Assembly: GCF_017874415.1 (NCBI RefSeq)
Contig: NZ_JAGGLM010000021.1
Location: forward strand, 1-38,245
DNA: 38,245 nt
Reading direction: 5' to 3'
Source: Clostridium algifaecis
GTDB lineage: Bacteria > Bacillota > Clostridia > Clostridiales > Clostridiaceae
The position numbers and the translations under genes are program-made. How positions within the stretch are numbered: position 1 is the first letter of the stretch; every line of letters starts with the position of its first letter. The notes beneath the pieces are model-generated. The model had not been told where the DNA came from and ran no database searches. It was given only the letters and a program-made list of their open reading frames with translations. Below, one piece after another: positions 8,645 to 17,451 of the stretch.

Positions 8645-10993
8645 TTGGAAAATGTAAAAGACTTACCGTTTAGAATAGATATAGCACAAATTAAACTTTT
8701 AAGTAAGTGGGAGCATGATAAGTTCATAATAATGTTTGTCATAAGTGGTGAGGTTAGGGTCAGTACAAATGGACATCTATGGAAACTGAAGTCAAATGAT
8801 ATCATTGTATTGAATGTAGATGACATATATGAAATTGAAAGCAATGTGCAAAATATAGTTATACTTCTTCATGTACCATTAGAGACAGTTGAAAGTATTT
8901 CCTATGAATTTAGTAATGTTGAATTTAATTTGAATACTGCAGATACTTCAATTAACAATGAAGAAGATGTAAAAGATCTTAGAAAAATGCTTATAAAAAT
9001 GATACAGATATATAATGATGAGAAAAATGTATATGTGTTTGAATTGTACAGCTTATTCTATAAATTCCTGAATCATCTTCTAATCTATTTTTACTCTATA
9101 GACAGTCAAATTTTAGATGTGCCTAAAAATGAAAAAAAATTAGAAAAAATTTTGGAGTTTATAAATAAGAATTATAAATTTCAGCTAACCTTACAAAAAG
9201 TTGCAGATAGCCAATATTTATCTAAATTTTATATATCTCATCTTTTTAAAGACAAACTTGGGATTGGCTTTAGCAAGTATTTAAATGACGTTAGAATGAA
9301 ACACGGATTAAAAGAATTACTTAATACTGATTTGCCAATTATTAAGATAGCTTATAATAATGGATTTACAAATATTAAATCTTTTAATAGATTGTTTAAA
9401 GAGAAGTATAATATTACCCCAAGTCAGTACCGCAGAGAAAATAAAATAAATTTTAATAAAAATTTAGGACAAAAAGAATTAAAAATACTTGATTTCAAAA
9501 ATAGAGAATTTATTCAAATAATAAATAAATATATAATGGAGAATGAATTCTCAAATGAACTGAAAAGTAATAGCGGAAAAAATGTTGTTATATATGCTGA
9601 ATCTGAGAAAAATAAAATTAATACCTTATATAATATAATAAATGTAGGAAAGTTAAAAGAATTATTAAGCTATGAAGTACGTGATTTACTTTTAAAAAGT
9701 TGTGAGGAGACTGGAATAGATTATATTTATTGCAAAGTAATATTTGATGATGGATTTAAAATGGAGCCTGTTTTTTCTATAGATAACCATTATAATCAAA
9801 AATTGATTTTAGAATTTTTATATGAAAATAAATTTAAGCCTTTATTTAAAATAGATTTCATATCCGCTGTAAATTGTATTAAAGGGGAGAAGGATTTTTT
9901 AAAGATTGTTTGTGAGAAAATAATAGCATTTTTTAAAAAATGTCGGAATGACTTTGAAAATTCATGGCTCAATACATGGAATGTTGAGGTAAGCGGGCTT
10001 TCTAAATGTGAATTTAGTCAATTAAATATTTATAACGAATTTTATAATAGAATATTTTATGATATAAAAAGTATATTGCCAGGTATAAAAATAGGTGCCA
10101 GCACTATTACTAAAAATTCCATTTGTTATAGTGAGAAACTAGATATATTTATAAACTTCACTAAAAATAAAAAGTGTGTACCGGAATTTTATACTTTTGA
10201 GGCTGATGTAAGTGAACTCTTAAATGGAGATAGACTTAATTCTAATGATGGAATAACTAAAATAAAAAATTATCAGAAGGAAATTATATTACTTATAAAA
10301 TCAGTAATGAATAAAAATAATATAAAAATGAAAAATTTATTTATGACTGAATGGAATACGTTAGTTGGAAAAGGAACTACTCTTTCTGGAACTTTTTTTA
10401 GAGCTGCGTTAATGGTAGATGTTTTGAAAAACTTAGAAAATGATATAATAGGTGCTGGTTACTGGTTAAGTATTTATATTTATGAGAAGAACACCGGGAA
10501 AGTTGATAATAGTATACTGAGTTTATTTTTTTATAAATCTGTGTGTAGACCTATATTTTTTGTATTAAAATTTTTAAGGCGGCTTGGAAATAATGTTATA
10601 GCACGGGGAGATAACTACATTTTTACTCAAATTGATAACTCATATCAATTGATGTTGTTTAATCCATGTTATATAGATCCATATTATTCTGTATTTTCAT
10701 CATTTACCGAAGTTAAAACTATTGACATGAGAGTTCTGCTTAAAAATTTAAAAGAAGGATCTTATATTATTAAAAAATTTACTCTTGATAATGATAATGG
10801 AAGCTTTTATCATAAGTGGATAAACTCATCAGCCATAGATACTAATGACCCCGAATTTTGGAATTATATGTCCAGAACCGTTTATCCTACTCTTAAGATT
10901 ACTGAATCAATTATAAAGAGTTCCTATGAATTAAATAGCCAATTGCTATTTAATGGATTGCAATTCTATGAATTAAAGCTTGTTTTAAAATAA
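8645..10993 (+). CDS. AraC-type regulator fused to a GH39-like domain
   Basis: This 782-residue protein has three parts. A cupin-like N-terminal sensor runs over about residues 10-90. An AraC/XylS double helix-turn-helix spans about 168-263, ending in the signature 'NITPSQYRREN'. A long C-terminal region resembles a glycoside hydrolase family 39 (beta-xylosidase-like) barrel. In that barrel the nucleophile motif TEWN is present (Glu569), but the position of the acid/base motif WNEP reads WNVE (Trp445-Glu448). Catalysis is therefore doubtful and the domain may be a sugar sensor. TTG 8645 is used with GGAG eight bases upstream. The gene begins 11 bases after hemL and may be cotranscribed with it. 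The ligand is unknown. Confidence 0.75.
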   Translation: MENVKDLPFRIDIAQIKLLSKWEHDKFIIMFVISGEVRVSTNGHLWKLKSNDIIVLNVDDIYEIESNVQNIVILLHVPLETVESISYEFSNVEFNLNTADTSINNEEDVKDLRKMLIKMIQIYNDEKNVYVFELYSLFYKFLNHLLIYFYSIDSQILDVPKNEKKLEKILEFINKNYKFQLTLQKVADSQYLSKFYISHLFKDKLGIGFSKYLNDVRMKHGLKELLNTDLPIIKIAYNNGFTNIKSFNRLFKEKYNITPSQYRRENKINFNKNLGQKELKILDFKNREFIQIINKYIMENEFSNELKSNSGKNVVIYAESEKNKINTLYNIINVGKLKELLSYEVRDLLLKSCEETGIDYIYCKVIFDDGFKMEPVFSIDNHYNQKLILEFLYENKFKPLFKIDFISAVNCIKGEKDFLKIVCEKIIAFFKKCRNDFENSWLNTWNVEVSGLSKCEFSQLNIYNEFYNRIFYDIKSILPGIKIGASTITKNSICYSEKLDIFINFTKNKKCVPEFYTFEADVSELLNGDRLNSNDGITKIKNYQKEIILLIKSVMNKNNIKMKNLFMTEWNTLVGKGTTLSGTFFRAALMVDVLKNLENDIIGAGYWLSIYIYEKNTGKVDNSILSLFFYKSVCRPIFFVLKFLRRLGNNVIARGDNYIFTQIDNSYQLMLFNPCYIDPYYSVFSSFTEVKTIDMRVLLKNLKEGSYIIKKFTLDNDNGSFYHKWINSSAIDTNDPEFWNYMSRTVYPTLKITESIIKSSYELNSQLLFNGLQFYELKLVLK

Positions 10994-11007
10994 ATAATTT
11001 TTAGTAC

Positions 11008-11051
11008 AAAATCACAATAATGTTATTAATATAACTTACTGTGATTTTTTT
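11008..11051 (+). terminator. Rho-independent terminator after the AraC-GH39 gene
   Basis: AAAATCACA (11008-11016) pairs with TGTGATTTT (11040-11048) and the stem runs into a T-rich tract. It separates the hem/araC unit from the amidohydrolase operon. Confidence 0.75.
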
Positions 11052-11054
11052 ATA

Positions 11055-11094
11055 TTTACAAACAATAAATATACGCAATATTATTGCTTGTAAA
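11055..11094. repeat. 14-bp inverted repeat upstream of the amidohydrolase operon
   Basis: TTTACAAACAATAA (11055-11068) and TTATTGCTTGTAAA (11081-11094) are inverted copies with one mismatch around a 12-base spacer. It follows a separate terminator and has no trailing T-run of its own, so a regulator-binding site or a 5'-leader structure is as likely as termination. Confidence 0.45.
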
Positions 11095-11262
11095 TTTATT
11101 GTATTTTTAATAATAACAATTAATGACTATAATATAGCATATTAATACCATCATAATTTGTCGTATTTTGCTATAATTATAATTAAATTTAGTGCAAAAT
11201 TATAATTGCATAAAATTAATAGGCCAAAAATGAAAAATTAATTTAGAAAGGAAGAATATTAA

Positions 11263-12570
11263 GTGGATATCGAACAGGTCAAAAAATTGGTATGTGAAGT
11301 AATTGATAAAAATTCAGAAAAAATAATAGAATTTTCAAAATCTATAGAAAAAAATCCGGAGCTTGGTTTTAAAGAGAAAAAGACAGCAAGAAAAGTAGCT
11401 GATATTTTTGATGACATAGGACTTAAATATAAAGAAGGTATTGCCATAACCGGTGTAAAAGCAAAACTTAAAGATAAAAATGATGGAATAAATGTGGCTA
11501 TACTTGGAGAACTAGATGCAGTTATATGCAGGGGAAACAAGAATACAGATAGTGAAACAGGGGCAGCACATACCTGCGGTCATCATCTTCAATTAGGAGC
11601 ATTAATTGGAGCTGCAATAGGTTTGAAACTTTCAGGAATTTCAGATGAGCTCCATGGAAATGTAACTTTTATGGCAGTCCCTGCAGAGGAATGCATTGAG
11701 GTTTCCTATAGACAAAAGCTTAGGGAACAGGGAAAGCTTCATTTTATGGGAGGAAAGCAAGAGCTTATATATAGAGGCGAATTTGATGATATAGATATAG
11801 CAATGATGATGCATTCCTTAAAAGACAGTCCTAAGCCAACTGCTGCAATAGGGTTAACTAGTAATGGATTTATAGCAAAAACTATAAATTATGTTGGAAA
11901 AATAGCTCATGCAGCTGAAGCTCCAGAAGAAGGCATAAATGCACTTAATGCAGCAATGCTTGGAATAGCAGGAGTAAATGCACTTAGAGAAACCTTTAAA
12001 GATGATGATTATGTTAGATTTCATCCTATAATTACTAAAGGCGGAGAAGTAGTAAATTGTGTTCCAGATGATGTAAGACTTGAAAGCTATGTTAGGGCTA
12101 AAACTGTAGATGCTATGATAAAGGCAAATAAAAAAGTTGACAGGGCACTTAAAGCTGGTGGAGATGCAGTAGGAGCAAAGACAATTATTAAAAATATACC
12201 AGGGTATTTACCTCTTAAATGCTCTAAGGAGCTTAATAGTGTTTTTAAAGAAAATTGCAAAAAGCTTCTTCCAGAAGAGAGTATTTTAGATGCAGGACAT
12301 TTTTTTGCATCCACTGATATGGGAGACGTATCACAGTTAATACCAAGCATACATCCGTATATTGGAGGAGTAAGTGGTCTTTTACATGCAAAAGACTTTA
12401 ACGTAGAGGATTATAATGCAGCTTGTGTACTTCCAGCAAAATTACTTGCTATGACTATTATAGATTTACTTAGCGACAATGCAAAAAAAGGTAAAAGCAT
12501 AATTAAAAATTTTAAACCAATTTTTACTAAACAACAATATTTAAAGTTAATGAATGAATTCAATAACTGA
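11263..12570 (+). CDS. M20 family metallo-amidohydrolase/peptidase
   Basis: This 435-residue cytoplasmic enzyme of the M20/AbgB-like class hydrolyses amide bonds of N-acyl amino acids or small peptides. The metal-binding segment 'AHTCGHHLQLGA' is at about residues 102-113, and the catalytic acid region is 'VPAEE' (about 145). The dimerisation domain begins around 'AHAAEAPEEGINALNAA', and 'DAGHFFASTDMGDVS' carries C-terminal ligands. GTG 11263 follows AAAGGAAG with a slightly long spacer. It leads an operon with two membrane proteins (34-base gap), so it probably acts on a solute they carry. The exact substrate cannot be read from sequence. Confidence 0.85.
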   Translation: MDIEQVKKLVCEVIDKNSEKIIEFSKSIEKNPELGFKEKKTARKVADIFDDIGLKYKEGIAITGVKAKLKDKNDGINVAILGELDAVICRGNKNTDSETGAAHTCGHHLQLGALIGAAIGLKLSGISDELHGNVTFMAVPAEECIEVSYRQKLREQGKLHFMGGKQELIYRGEFDDIDIAMMMHSLKDSPKPTAAIGLTSNGFIAKTINYVGKIAHAAEAPEEGINALNAAMLGIAGVNALRETFKDDDYVRFHPIITKGGEVVNCVPDDVRLESYVRAKTVDAMIKANKKVDRALKAGGDAVGAKTIIKNIPGYLPLKCSKELNSVFKENCKKLLPEESILDAGHFFASTDMGDVSQLIPSIHPYIGGVSGLLHAKDFNVEDYNAACVLPAKLLAMTIIDLLSDNAKKGKSIIKNFKPIFTKQQYLKLMNEFNN

Positions 12571-12604
12571 TTATTGTAATAATTTATCTAATTGAAGGAG
12601 GAAA

Positions 12605-13408
12605 ATGATGCTAAAAAAATATGGCAAAATTTGTTTAATGGCTCTTGTACTGGTTGTAATAGCTGAATTAATTGGCGAAAGGAAGATTAAAGTTGGACCG
12701 GGGTATCTTGTGTTTCTTCCAATGCTATTTGCATTAATTATTGGTGGAACTTTAAGTTTACCTAAATTAAAATTAATTTCTGATAAGGAAATGAAACTAT
12801 CAAATACTATAATGAGTACTGCTGTAATAATATTTGTTGCAAAGATAGGTGCAACTATGGGACCTTCCATTGTTATGCTTGCAAAATCAGGGTGGGCACT
12901 TTGCTTTCAAGAACTAGGACATTTTTTAGGAACAGTAATTTTGGGATTGCCAATTGCATTATTACTTGGATTAAAACGTGAAGCTGTAGGTGCAACTTTT
13001 TCAATAGATCGTGAGCCTAATATTGCTATTATTTCAGAAAGATATGGTATGGATTCTCCTGAAGGTCGTGGAGTTATGGGAATCTATATATGTGGAACTT
13101 TATTTGGTGCAATTTATATTGGTCTTCTTGCAGGGTACCTTGGATCATTAAAAATATTTAATCCATTGGCTTTAGCTATGGGATCAGGTGTTGGTTCTGG
13201 AAGTATGATGGCTGCTGCATCAGGAGCTATAGCGGCTGTATTCCCGGAAAAAGCTAAAGAAATAGCTAGTTTCGCGGCAGCATCTAATTTGATAACTACC
13301 ATAATTGGTATATACTTCACGCTATTTGTTTCGCTTCCAGTTGCAAACAAATTATATGCATGGTTAGAACCTAAAATTGGAGGAAAGAAGGAGGAAAAAA
13401 GTATATGA
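12605..13408 (+). CDS. DUF3100 integral membrane protein
   Basis: This 267-residue hydrophobic protein has about seven or eight membrane segments. The region 'TFSIDREPNIAIISERYG' followed by 'GRGVMGIYICGTLFGA' and 'GSGVGSGSMMAAASGAI' is typical of DUF3100 proteins, a family of probable transporters that often accompanies M20 amidohydrolases. ATG 12605 has GGAGGA four bases upstream. It overlaps the next gene by four bases (ATGA), so the two are probably coupled and may form one transporter. Function is inferred only from context. Confidence 0.7.
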   Translation: MMLKKYGKICLMALVLVVIAELIGERKIKVGPGYLVFLPMLFALIIGGTLSLPKLKLISDKEMKLSNTIMSTAVIIFVAKIGATMGPSIVMLAKSGWALCFQELGHFLGTVILGLPIALLLGLKREAVGATFSIDREPNIAIISERYGMDSPEGRGVMGIYICGTLFGAIYIGLLAGYLGSLKIFNPLALAMGSGVGSGSMMAAASGAIAAVFPEKAKEIASFAAASNLITTIIGIYFTLFVSLPVANKLYAWLEPKIGGKKEEKSI

Positions 13409-13857
13409 AGAAAATAGTTCAAGAGATTGCAATTCTATTATGGGTTGGAGTAGTTGCATTAATAGGTAATACTATAAATCATAAGGTTCCTATAAAAATT
13501 GGAATTATAGGTATGCTGATACTTGTAGCTATTACTCTTGCTGGTATAATAATTGAGAAAATTGTTCCTTTAAAACTTCCAATGGTATTTTGGATATCTG
13601 TAATAGCTGTTTTAGTAACGAGTCCACTTAATCCATATGGTGCTTTTTTAGACAAACAATATTTAAGTAAAATAGATATGCTTGCACTTACCACTCCTGT
13701 ACTAGCTTTTGCTGGTTTGTCATTGGGAAAAGATTTGAAGCTGTTTAAGAAGCTGAGTTGGAAGATAGTAATTGTAGCTCTTACTGTCTATACAGGAACC
13801 TTTTTATTTGCAAGTGTAATTGCAGAGGTTGTTTTAAGAATTACAGGTAGAATTTAG
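13405..13857 (+). CDS. Small integral membrane protein, partner of DUF3100
   Basis: This 150-residue protein has about five hydrophobic segments and a loop 'SPLNPYGAFLDKQYLSKIDML'. I do not recognise a named family. The ATGA overlap with the DUF3100 gene suggests a fixed ratio and a joint membrane complex with it, and the operon ends at a terminator 30 bases later. It could be the second half of a split transporter whose first half is the DUF3100 protein. No signal peptide or catalytic motif is evident. Confidence 0.65.
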   Translation: MKKIVQEIAILLWVGVVALIGNTINHKVPIKIGIIGMLILVAITLAGIIIEKIVPLKLPMVFWISVIAVLVTSPLNPYGAFLDKQYLSKIDMLALTTPVLAFAGLSLGKDLKLFKKLSWKIVIVALTVYTGTFLFASVIAEVVLRITGRI

Positions 13858-13886
13858 TATATTTATAAATTTTTATATAGATATGT

Positions 13887-13922
13887 TGTGCATAGATGAT
13901 TTCGATTATCTATGCACATTTT
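13887..13922 (+). terminator. Rho-independent terminator after the amidohydrolase operon
   Basis: TGTGCATAGAT (13887-13897) and ATCTATGCACA (13908-13918) form a perfect 11-bp stem with a 10-base loop, followed by TTTTA. Confidence 0.85.
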
Positions 13923-14349
13923 ATGTACAAATAAATATGTTGAAAAATGTAATTAATGCATTTGTAAATTAGTAATAAAACAGCTGATAAATTTATAAAA
14001 ATGATATTTTATAATGCATATTATTTTAAAATAGAAATTAATAAATCTTTATTCATTAAATAATTAATATAAAATAATAAATTATTAAATTCATAAAAAT
14101 GTTTTTTTGTAGATAAAATGCTTTTATTTATAAAAAAATGTTATATAATATTAACATATGTCTATTATTGAAGGCAAATAATTTAATAATCATATAAAAA
14201 GACAAATATATTTAATATTTTTATAAGTATTACTGAATATATAAAAATTAATTATATTTTGTTGTGAATTATTATATTATCCGTACAAAAAATGATTGCA
14301 TGAAAATTGCAATTTTTGTTATGATTAATTTCAAAGCAGGGGGAATTTT
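13923..14349. other. AT-rich intergenic region upstream of the permeases
   Basis: About 430 bases with no coding sequence that I can support. It is extremely AT-rich with many A/T runs. Near its end, 14296-14311 reads TTGCATG-AAAA-TTGCA, which has the spacing of a sigma-54 promoter but T in place of the first G of the invariant GG. A good ribosome-binding site (AGGGGGA) precedes ATG 14350. Confidence 0.5.
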
Positions 14350-15753
14350 ATGAACATTTTCAAGAAGAAATCGCTTGATCAATTGAAAGACAGTATTGAA
14401 AAAACAGGTTTAAAGAAAAATCTCAAGGCTAGGGACATAGCTGCACTTGGTATTGGGGCCGTTGTTGGAGTTGGAATTTTTGTAGCAACAGGAGAAGGAG
14501 CACATGCGGCAGGTCCTGGAATTATAGTTTCGTTTATACTATGTGGTATAGTAGCCGCTCTATGTGGTTTATGTTATTGTGAACTTGCAACTATGTTTCC
14601 TGTAGCAGGGAGTACATATTCATATTCTTATATTGCCTTTGGAGAATTTGTGGCAATGATCATAGGATGGTGTTTGACAGCTGAATATTCGGTTGCAGTT
14701 AGTGCAGTTGCATCTGGATGGTCTGGAACCTTCAGAGGTATACTCCAGAATGCAGGAATCACACTTCCACATGCTATTTGTGCATCACCCAGCAAAGGTG
14801 GAATAATAGATTTGCCAGCTGTCATTATAATACTAATTTTAGCGGGTCTTTTATATTATGGAATGCACGAAAGTGCAAGAGTAAATGATGTAATTGTTGT
14901 TATAAAGATATTTGTAATACTGCTATTTGTTTTTCTTGGAGTATCACATATAAAAGTATCTAATTATACACCATTTATGCCTTTTGGATGGAAGGGAGTT
15001 TTTACAGGAGCGAGTACAGTATTTTTCTCATATATAGGATTTGATTCCATTTCCACTGCAGCTGAAGAAGCAGAAAATCCAGGAAAAGATGTGTCAAGGG
15101 GAATTATAATGTGCCTTATAGCAGTTAGTGTACTTTATGTGTCTGTGGCTGTTGTACTTACTGGAATGGTTCCATTTAGAGAAATAGTCTCAGAAAATGC
15201 TGTACCTGCCGCACTTTCAAGAGTTGGAATAAATTGGGGCTCAGCACTTGTAGGTGTTGGGGCAATTCTAGGAATGATTTCTACAATGATTGCCATGCTT
15301 TATGGACAAATTAGAATATTTATGGTTATGTCACGAGATGGACTACTTCCTAAAGCTTTTTCAAAAATTCATAAGGTACATAAAACTCCATATGTCTCTA
15401 CTATAATAACAGCTATAATAGCTTCGGTAATAGCAGGACTTCTGCCGCTGGATATTATTGTAGAATTTTTGAGTATAGGTACATTGCTAAGTTTCATGGT
15501 TGTTTCACTAGGTGTTATATATCTTAGAAAAACCATGCCGAATTTTGATAGGAAGTTTAAATGTCCTGGAGTACCATTTACTCCTATAATAACTGTGTTA
15601 TGCTGCTTAGTACTTTTAGTATCAATGCGTGCAATAACATGGATAGGATTTTGTGTATGGCTTGCTATAGGAATAATATTTTATTTTGTTTATGGAAGAA
15701 CTCACAGCGTTATCCAAAATGAAAAATTAGATGAAGATTCTCATAGTGCATAA
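14350..15753 (+). CDS. APC-family amino-acid permease (copy 1)
   Basis: This 467-residue membrane protein has about 12 hydrophobic segments and belongs to the amino acid-polyamine-organocation superfamily (cationic amino-acid transporter/YfnA-like branch). The first membrane segment carries 'GIGAVVGVGIFVATGEGA', the substrate-binding unwound helix of the superfamily, and 'FFSYIGFDSISTAAEEAENP' is the conserved helix VI region. It is followed 14 bases later by a near-identical paralog of the same length. Transport of an amino acid or amine is well supported, but the specific substrate is not. The position beside 4-hydroxybutyrate genes makes GABA-like compounds worth testing, by inference only. 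Confidence 0.85.
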   Translation: MNIFKKKSLDQLKDSIEKTGLKKNLKARDIAALGIGAVVGVGIFVATGEGAHAAGPGIIVSFILCGIVAALCGLCYCELATMFPVAGSTYSYSYIAFGEFVAMIIGWCLTAEYSVAVSAVASGWSGTFRGILQNAGITLPHAICASPSKGGIIDLPAVIIILILAGLLYYGMHESARVNDVIVVIKIFVILLFVFLGVSHIKVSNYTPFMPFGWKGVFTGASTVFFSYIGFDSISTAAEEAENPGKDVSRGIIMCLIAVSVLYVSVAVVLTGMVPFREIVSENAVPAALSRVGINWGSALVGVGAILGMISTMIAMLYGQIRIFMVMSRDGLLPKAFSKIHKVHKTPYVSTIITAIIASVIAGLLPLDIIVEFLSIGTLLSFMVVSLGVIYLRKTMPNFDRKFKCPGVPFTPIITVLCCLVLLVSMRAITWIGFCVWLAIGIIFYFVYGRTHSVIQNEKLDEDSHSA

Positions 15754-15767
15754 AGGGGAGAAAACTT

Positions 15768-17171
15768 ATGAATATTTTCAAAAAGAAATCGATTGAACAG
15801 TTAATGAAAAGTGTAGAAAGAACAGATTTAAAAAAGAATCTAAGAGCAAGGGATATAGCAGCTTTAGGAATAGGTGCTGTAGTCGGAGTTGGAATTTTTG
15901 TAGCAACTGGAGAGGGTGCCCATGCAGCAGGCCCTGGAATTATACTTTCTTTTGTATTAGCAGGAATAGTAGCATGCCTCTGTGGTTTATGTTACTGTGA
16001 GCTTGTAACTATGTTTCCTGTATCAGGAAGCACCTATTCATATTCTTATATTGCCTTTGGGGAATTTGTGGCAATGATTATTGGGTGGTGTTTAACTGCT
16101 GAATATTCAGTTGCAGCTAGTGCTATTGCATCTGGATGGTCTGGAACGCTTAGAGGTATACTGCAGAATGCAGGAATTACGCTGCCACATGCTATTACTA
16201 CATCACCTAGTAAAGGTGGAATAATAGATTTACCAGCTGTTCTTGTGATATTAATTTTAACTGCGCTTCTATGCTATGGAATGAGTGAAAGTGCAAGAGT
16301 AAATGATATCATTGTTGGCGTAAAGATATTTATAATACTTTTATTTATTGTACTTGGAGTATCACATATAAAAATTTCTAATTACACACCGTTTATGCCT
16401 TTTGGATGGAAGGGAGTTTTTACAGGAGCAAGTACAGTATTCTTTTCATTTTTAGGTTTTGATGCAATTGCTACATCAGCAGAGGAAGCTGTAAATCCTA
16501 AAAAAGATGTATCAAGAGGAATTATAATGTGTCTTATAGTTGTTTGTCTACTCTATGTTTCGGTAGCAGTAGTACTTACTGGAATTGTCCCTTATAATGA
16601 AATAGTTTCAGATAATGCTGTTCCAGCATCGCTTGCAAGGATTGGTATTAACTGGGGTTCTGCAATTGTGGGTGTTGGAGCAATTCTAGGAATGATTTCT
16701 AGCATGATTGCCGTTTTATATGGACAAATCAGAGTATTTATGGCTATGTCGCGAGATGGATTACTTCCAAAGATATTTTCAAAAATTCATAAGACTCATA
16801 AAACTCCATATATAGCTACTGTAACAGCTGGCATAATAGCAGCTTCTATAGCTGGATTTTTACCACTTGATATTATTGTAGAGTTTGTTAGTATAGGTAC
16901 ACTGTTAAGTTTTATGGTTGTATCTTTTGGAGTTATATACCTTAGAAAAGCTATGCCAGAGATAGAAAGAAAATTTAAATGCCCTTGGGTACCATTTACT
17001 CCGATAATAACCATATTGTGCTGTCTGGCTCTTTTGGTATCAATGCGTGAAATAACATGGATAGGATTCTGTGTATGGCTTGCTATAGGTATGCTGATTT
17101 ATTTTACTTATGGAAGAACTCATAGTGTTGTTCAAAATGAAAATTTAGATAGAGGTTCGCATAGTGCATAG
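15768..17171 (+). CDS. APC-family amino-acid permease (copy 2)
   Basis: It has the same length (467 residues) and architecture as the preceding permease, and most residues are identical by eye, so this is a tandem duplication. Differences concentrate in helix VI (FSFLGFDAIATSAEEAVNP against FSYIGFDSISTAAEEAENP in copy 1) and in a few membrane segments, which could tune specificity. The N- and C-terminal tails (MNIFKKKS and a final SHSA) are conserved in both. The ATG follows AGGGGAG. The pair ends at a strong terminator, so it is transcribed apart from the downstream sigma-54 operon. Confidence 0.85.
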   Translation: MNIFKKKSIEQLMKSVERTDLKKNLRARDIAALGIGAVVGVGIFVATGEGAHAAGPGIILSFVLAGIVACLCGLCYCELVTMFPVSGSTYSYSYIAFGEFVAMIIGWCLTAEYSVAASAIASGWSGTLRGILQNAGITLPHAITTSPSKGGIIDLPAVLVILILTALLCYGMSESARVNDIIVGVKIFIILLFIVLGVSHIKISNYTPFMPFGWKGVFTGASTVFFSFLGFDAIATSAEEAVNPKKDVSRGIIMCLIVVCLLYVSVAVVLTGIVPYNEIVSDNAVPASLARIGINWGSAIVGVGAILGMISSMIAVLYGQIRVFMAMSRDGLLPKIFSKIHKTHKTPYIATVTAGIIAASIAGFLPLDIIVEFVSIGTLLSFMVVSFGVIYLRKAMPEIERKFKCPWVPFTPIITILCCLALLVSMREITWIGFCVWLAIGMLIYFTYGRTHSVVQNENLDRGSHSA

Positions 17172-17180
17172 TTAGTTTTT

Positions 17181-17206
17181 AAAGGGATGGTGTCATCCCT
17201 TTTATT
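17181..17206 (+). terminator. Rho-independent terminator after the permease pair
   Basis: AAAGGGATG (17181-17189) and CATCCCTTT (17194-17202) form a perfect 9-bp stem with a GTGT loop, followed by TATT. Confidence 0.88.
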
Positions 17207-17230
17207 AATATAAAGTAAATAAAAAATAAG

Positions 17231-17348
17231 TGTTGCAAAATAGAAATAAAATGCAGATTGGCAACAGAATAGATATTTATTATATTTTATAAAATAACTA
17301 GTGAAGTAGTGGCTTTTATATAAAAATGATTGTTGCATTAATGCAGCA
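17231..17348. promoter_or_regulatory. Putative activator sites (TGTTGCA elements) of the acyl-reductase operon
   Basis: TGTTGC (17231-17236) and GCAACA (17261-17266) form a spaced inverted pair. A second, compact near-palindrome at 17331-17348 reads TGTTGCA-TTAA-TGCAGCA. They lie about 50-170 bases upstream of the -24/-12 promoter, where bacterial enhancer-binding proteins usually bind. The same heptamer occurs upstream of the second sigma-54 operon, so these are probably sites of the activator encoded at 21714-23156. The assignment is inferred. Confidence 0.6.
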
Positions 17349-17398
17349 TATATAGTAAAAAATTATGCATATTATGATTTTATGGGCTTATAAAACAG

Positions 17399-17414
17399 TG
17401 GTATGATAATTGCT
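17399..17414 (+). promoter_or_regulatory. Sigma-54 (-24/-12) promoter of the ACP-ligase-luxE-luxC operon
   Basis: The sequence TGGTATG-ATAA-TTGCT matches the sigma-54 consensus TGGYRYRN4TTGCW at every position, with the invariant GG and GC spaced correctly. The predicted start is near 17425, giving a short leader to the ATG at 17452. Confidence 0.88.
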
Positions 17415-17451
17415 TTTCATATATATAAATAAACTTTTAGGAGGAAATGCT

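Noticed and set aside
11157-11171. TTTGC near the amidohydrolase operon as a -12 element
   Set aside because: No GG occurs at the -24 position, so it does not fit sigma-54.
17231-17348. TGTTGCA/TGCAGCA elements as a transposon end or CRISPR-like repeat
   Set aside because: They are too few and irregularly spaced for an array, with no transposase nearby. Their recurrence at the second sigma-54 operon fits regulator sites better.
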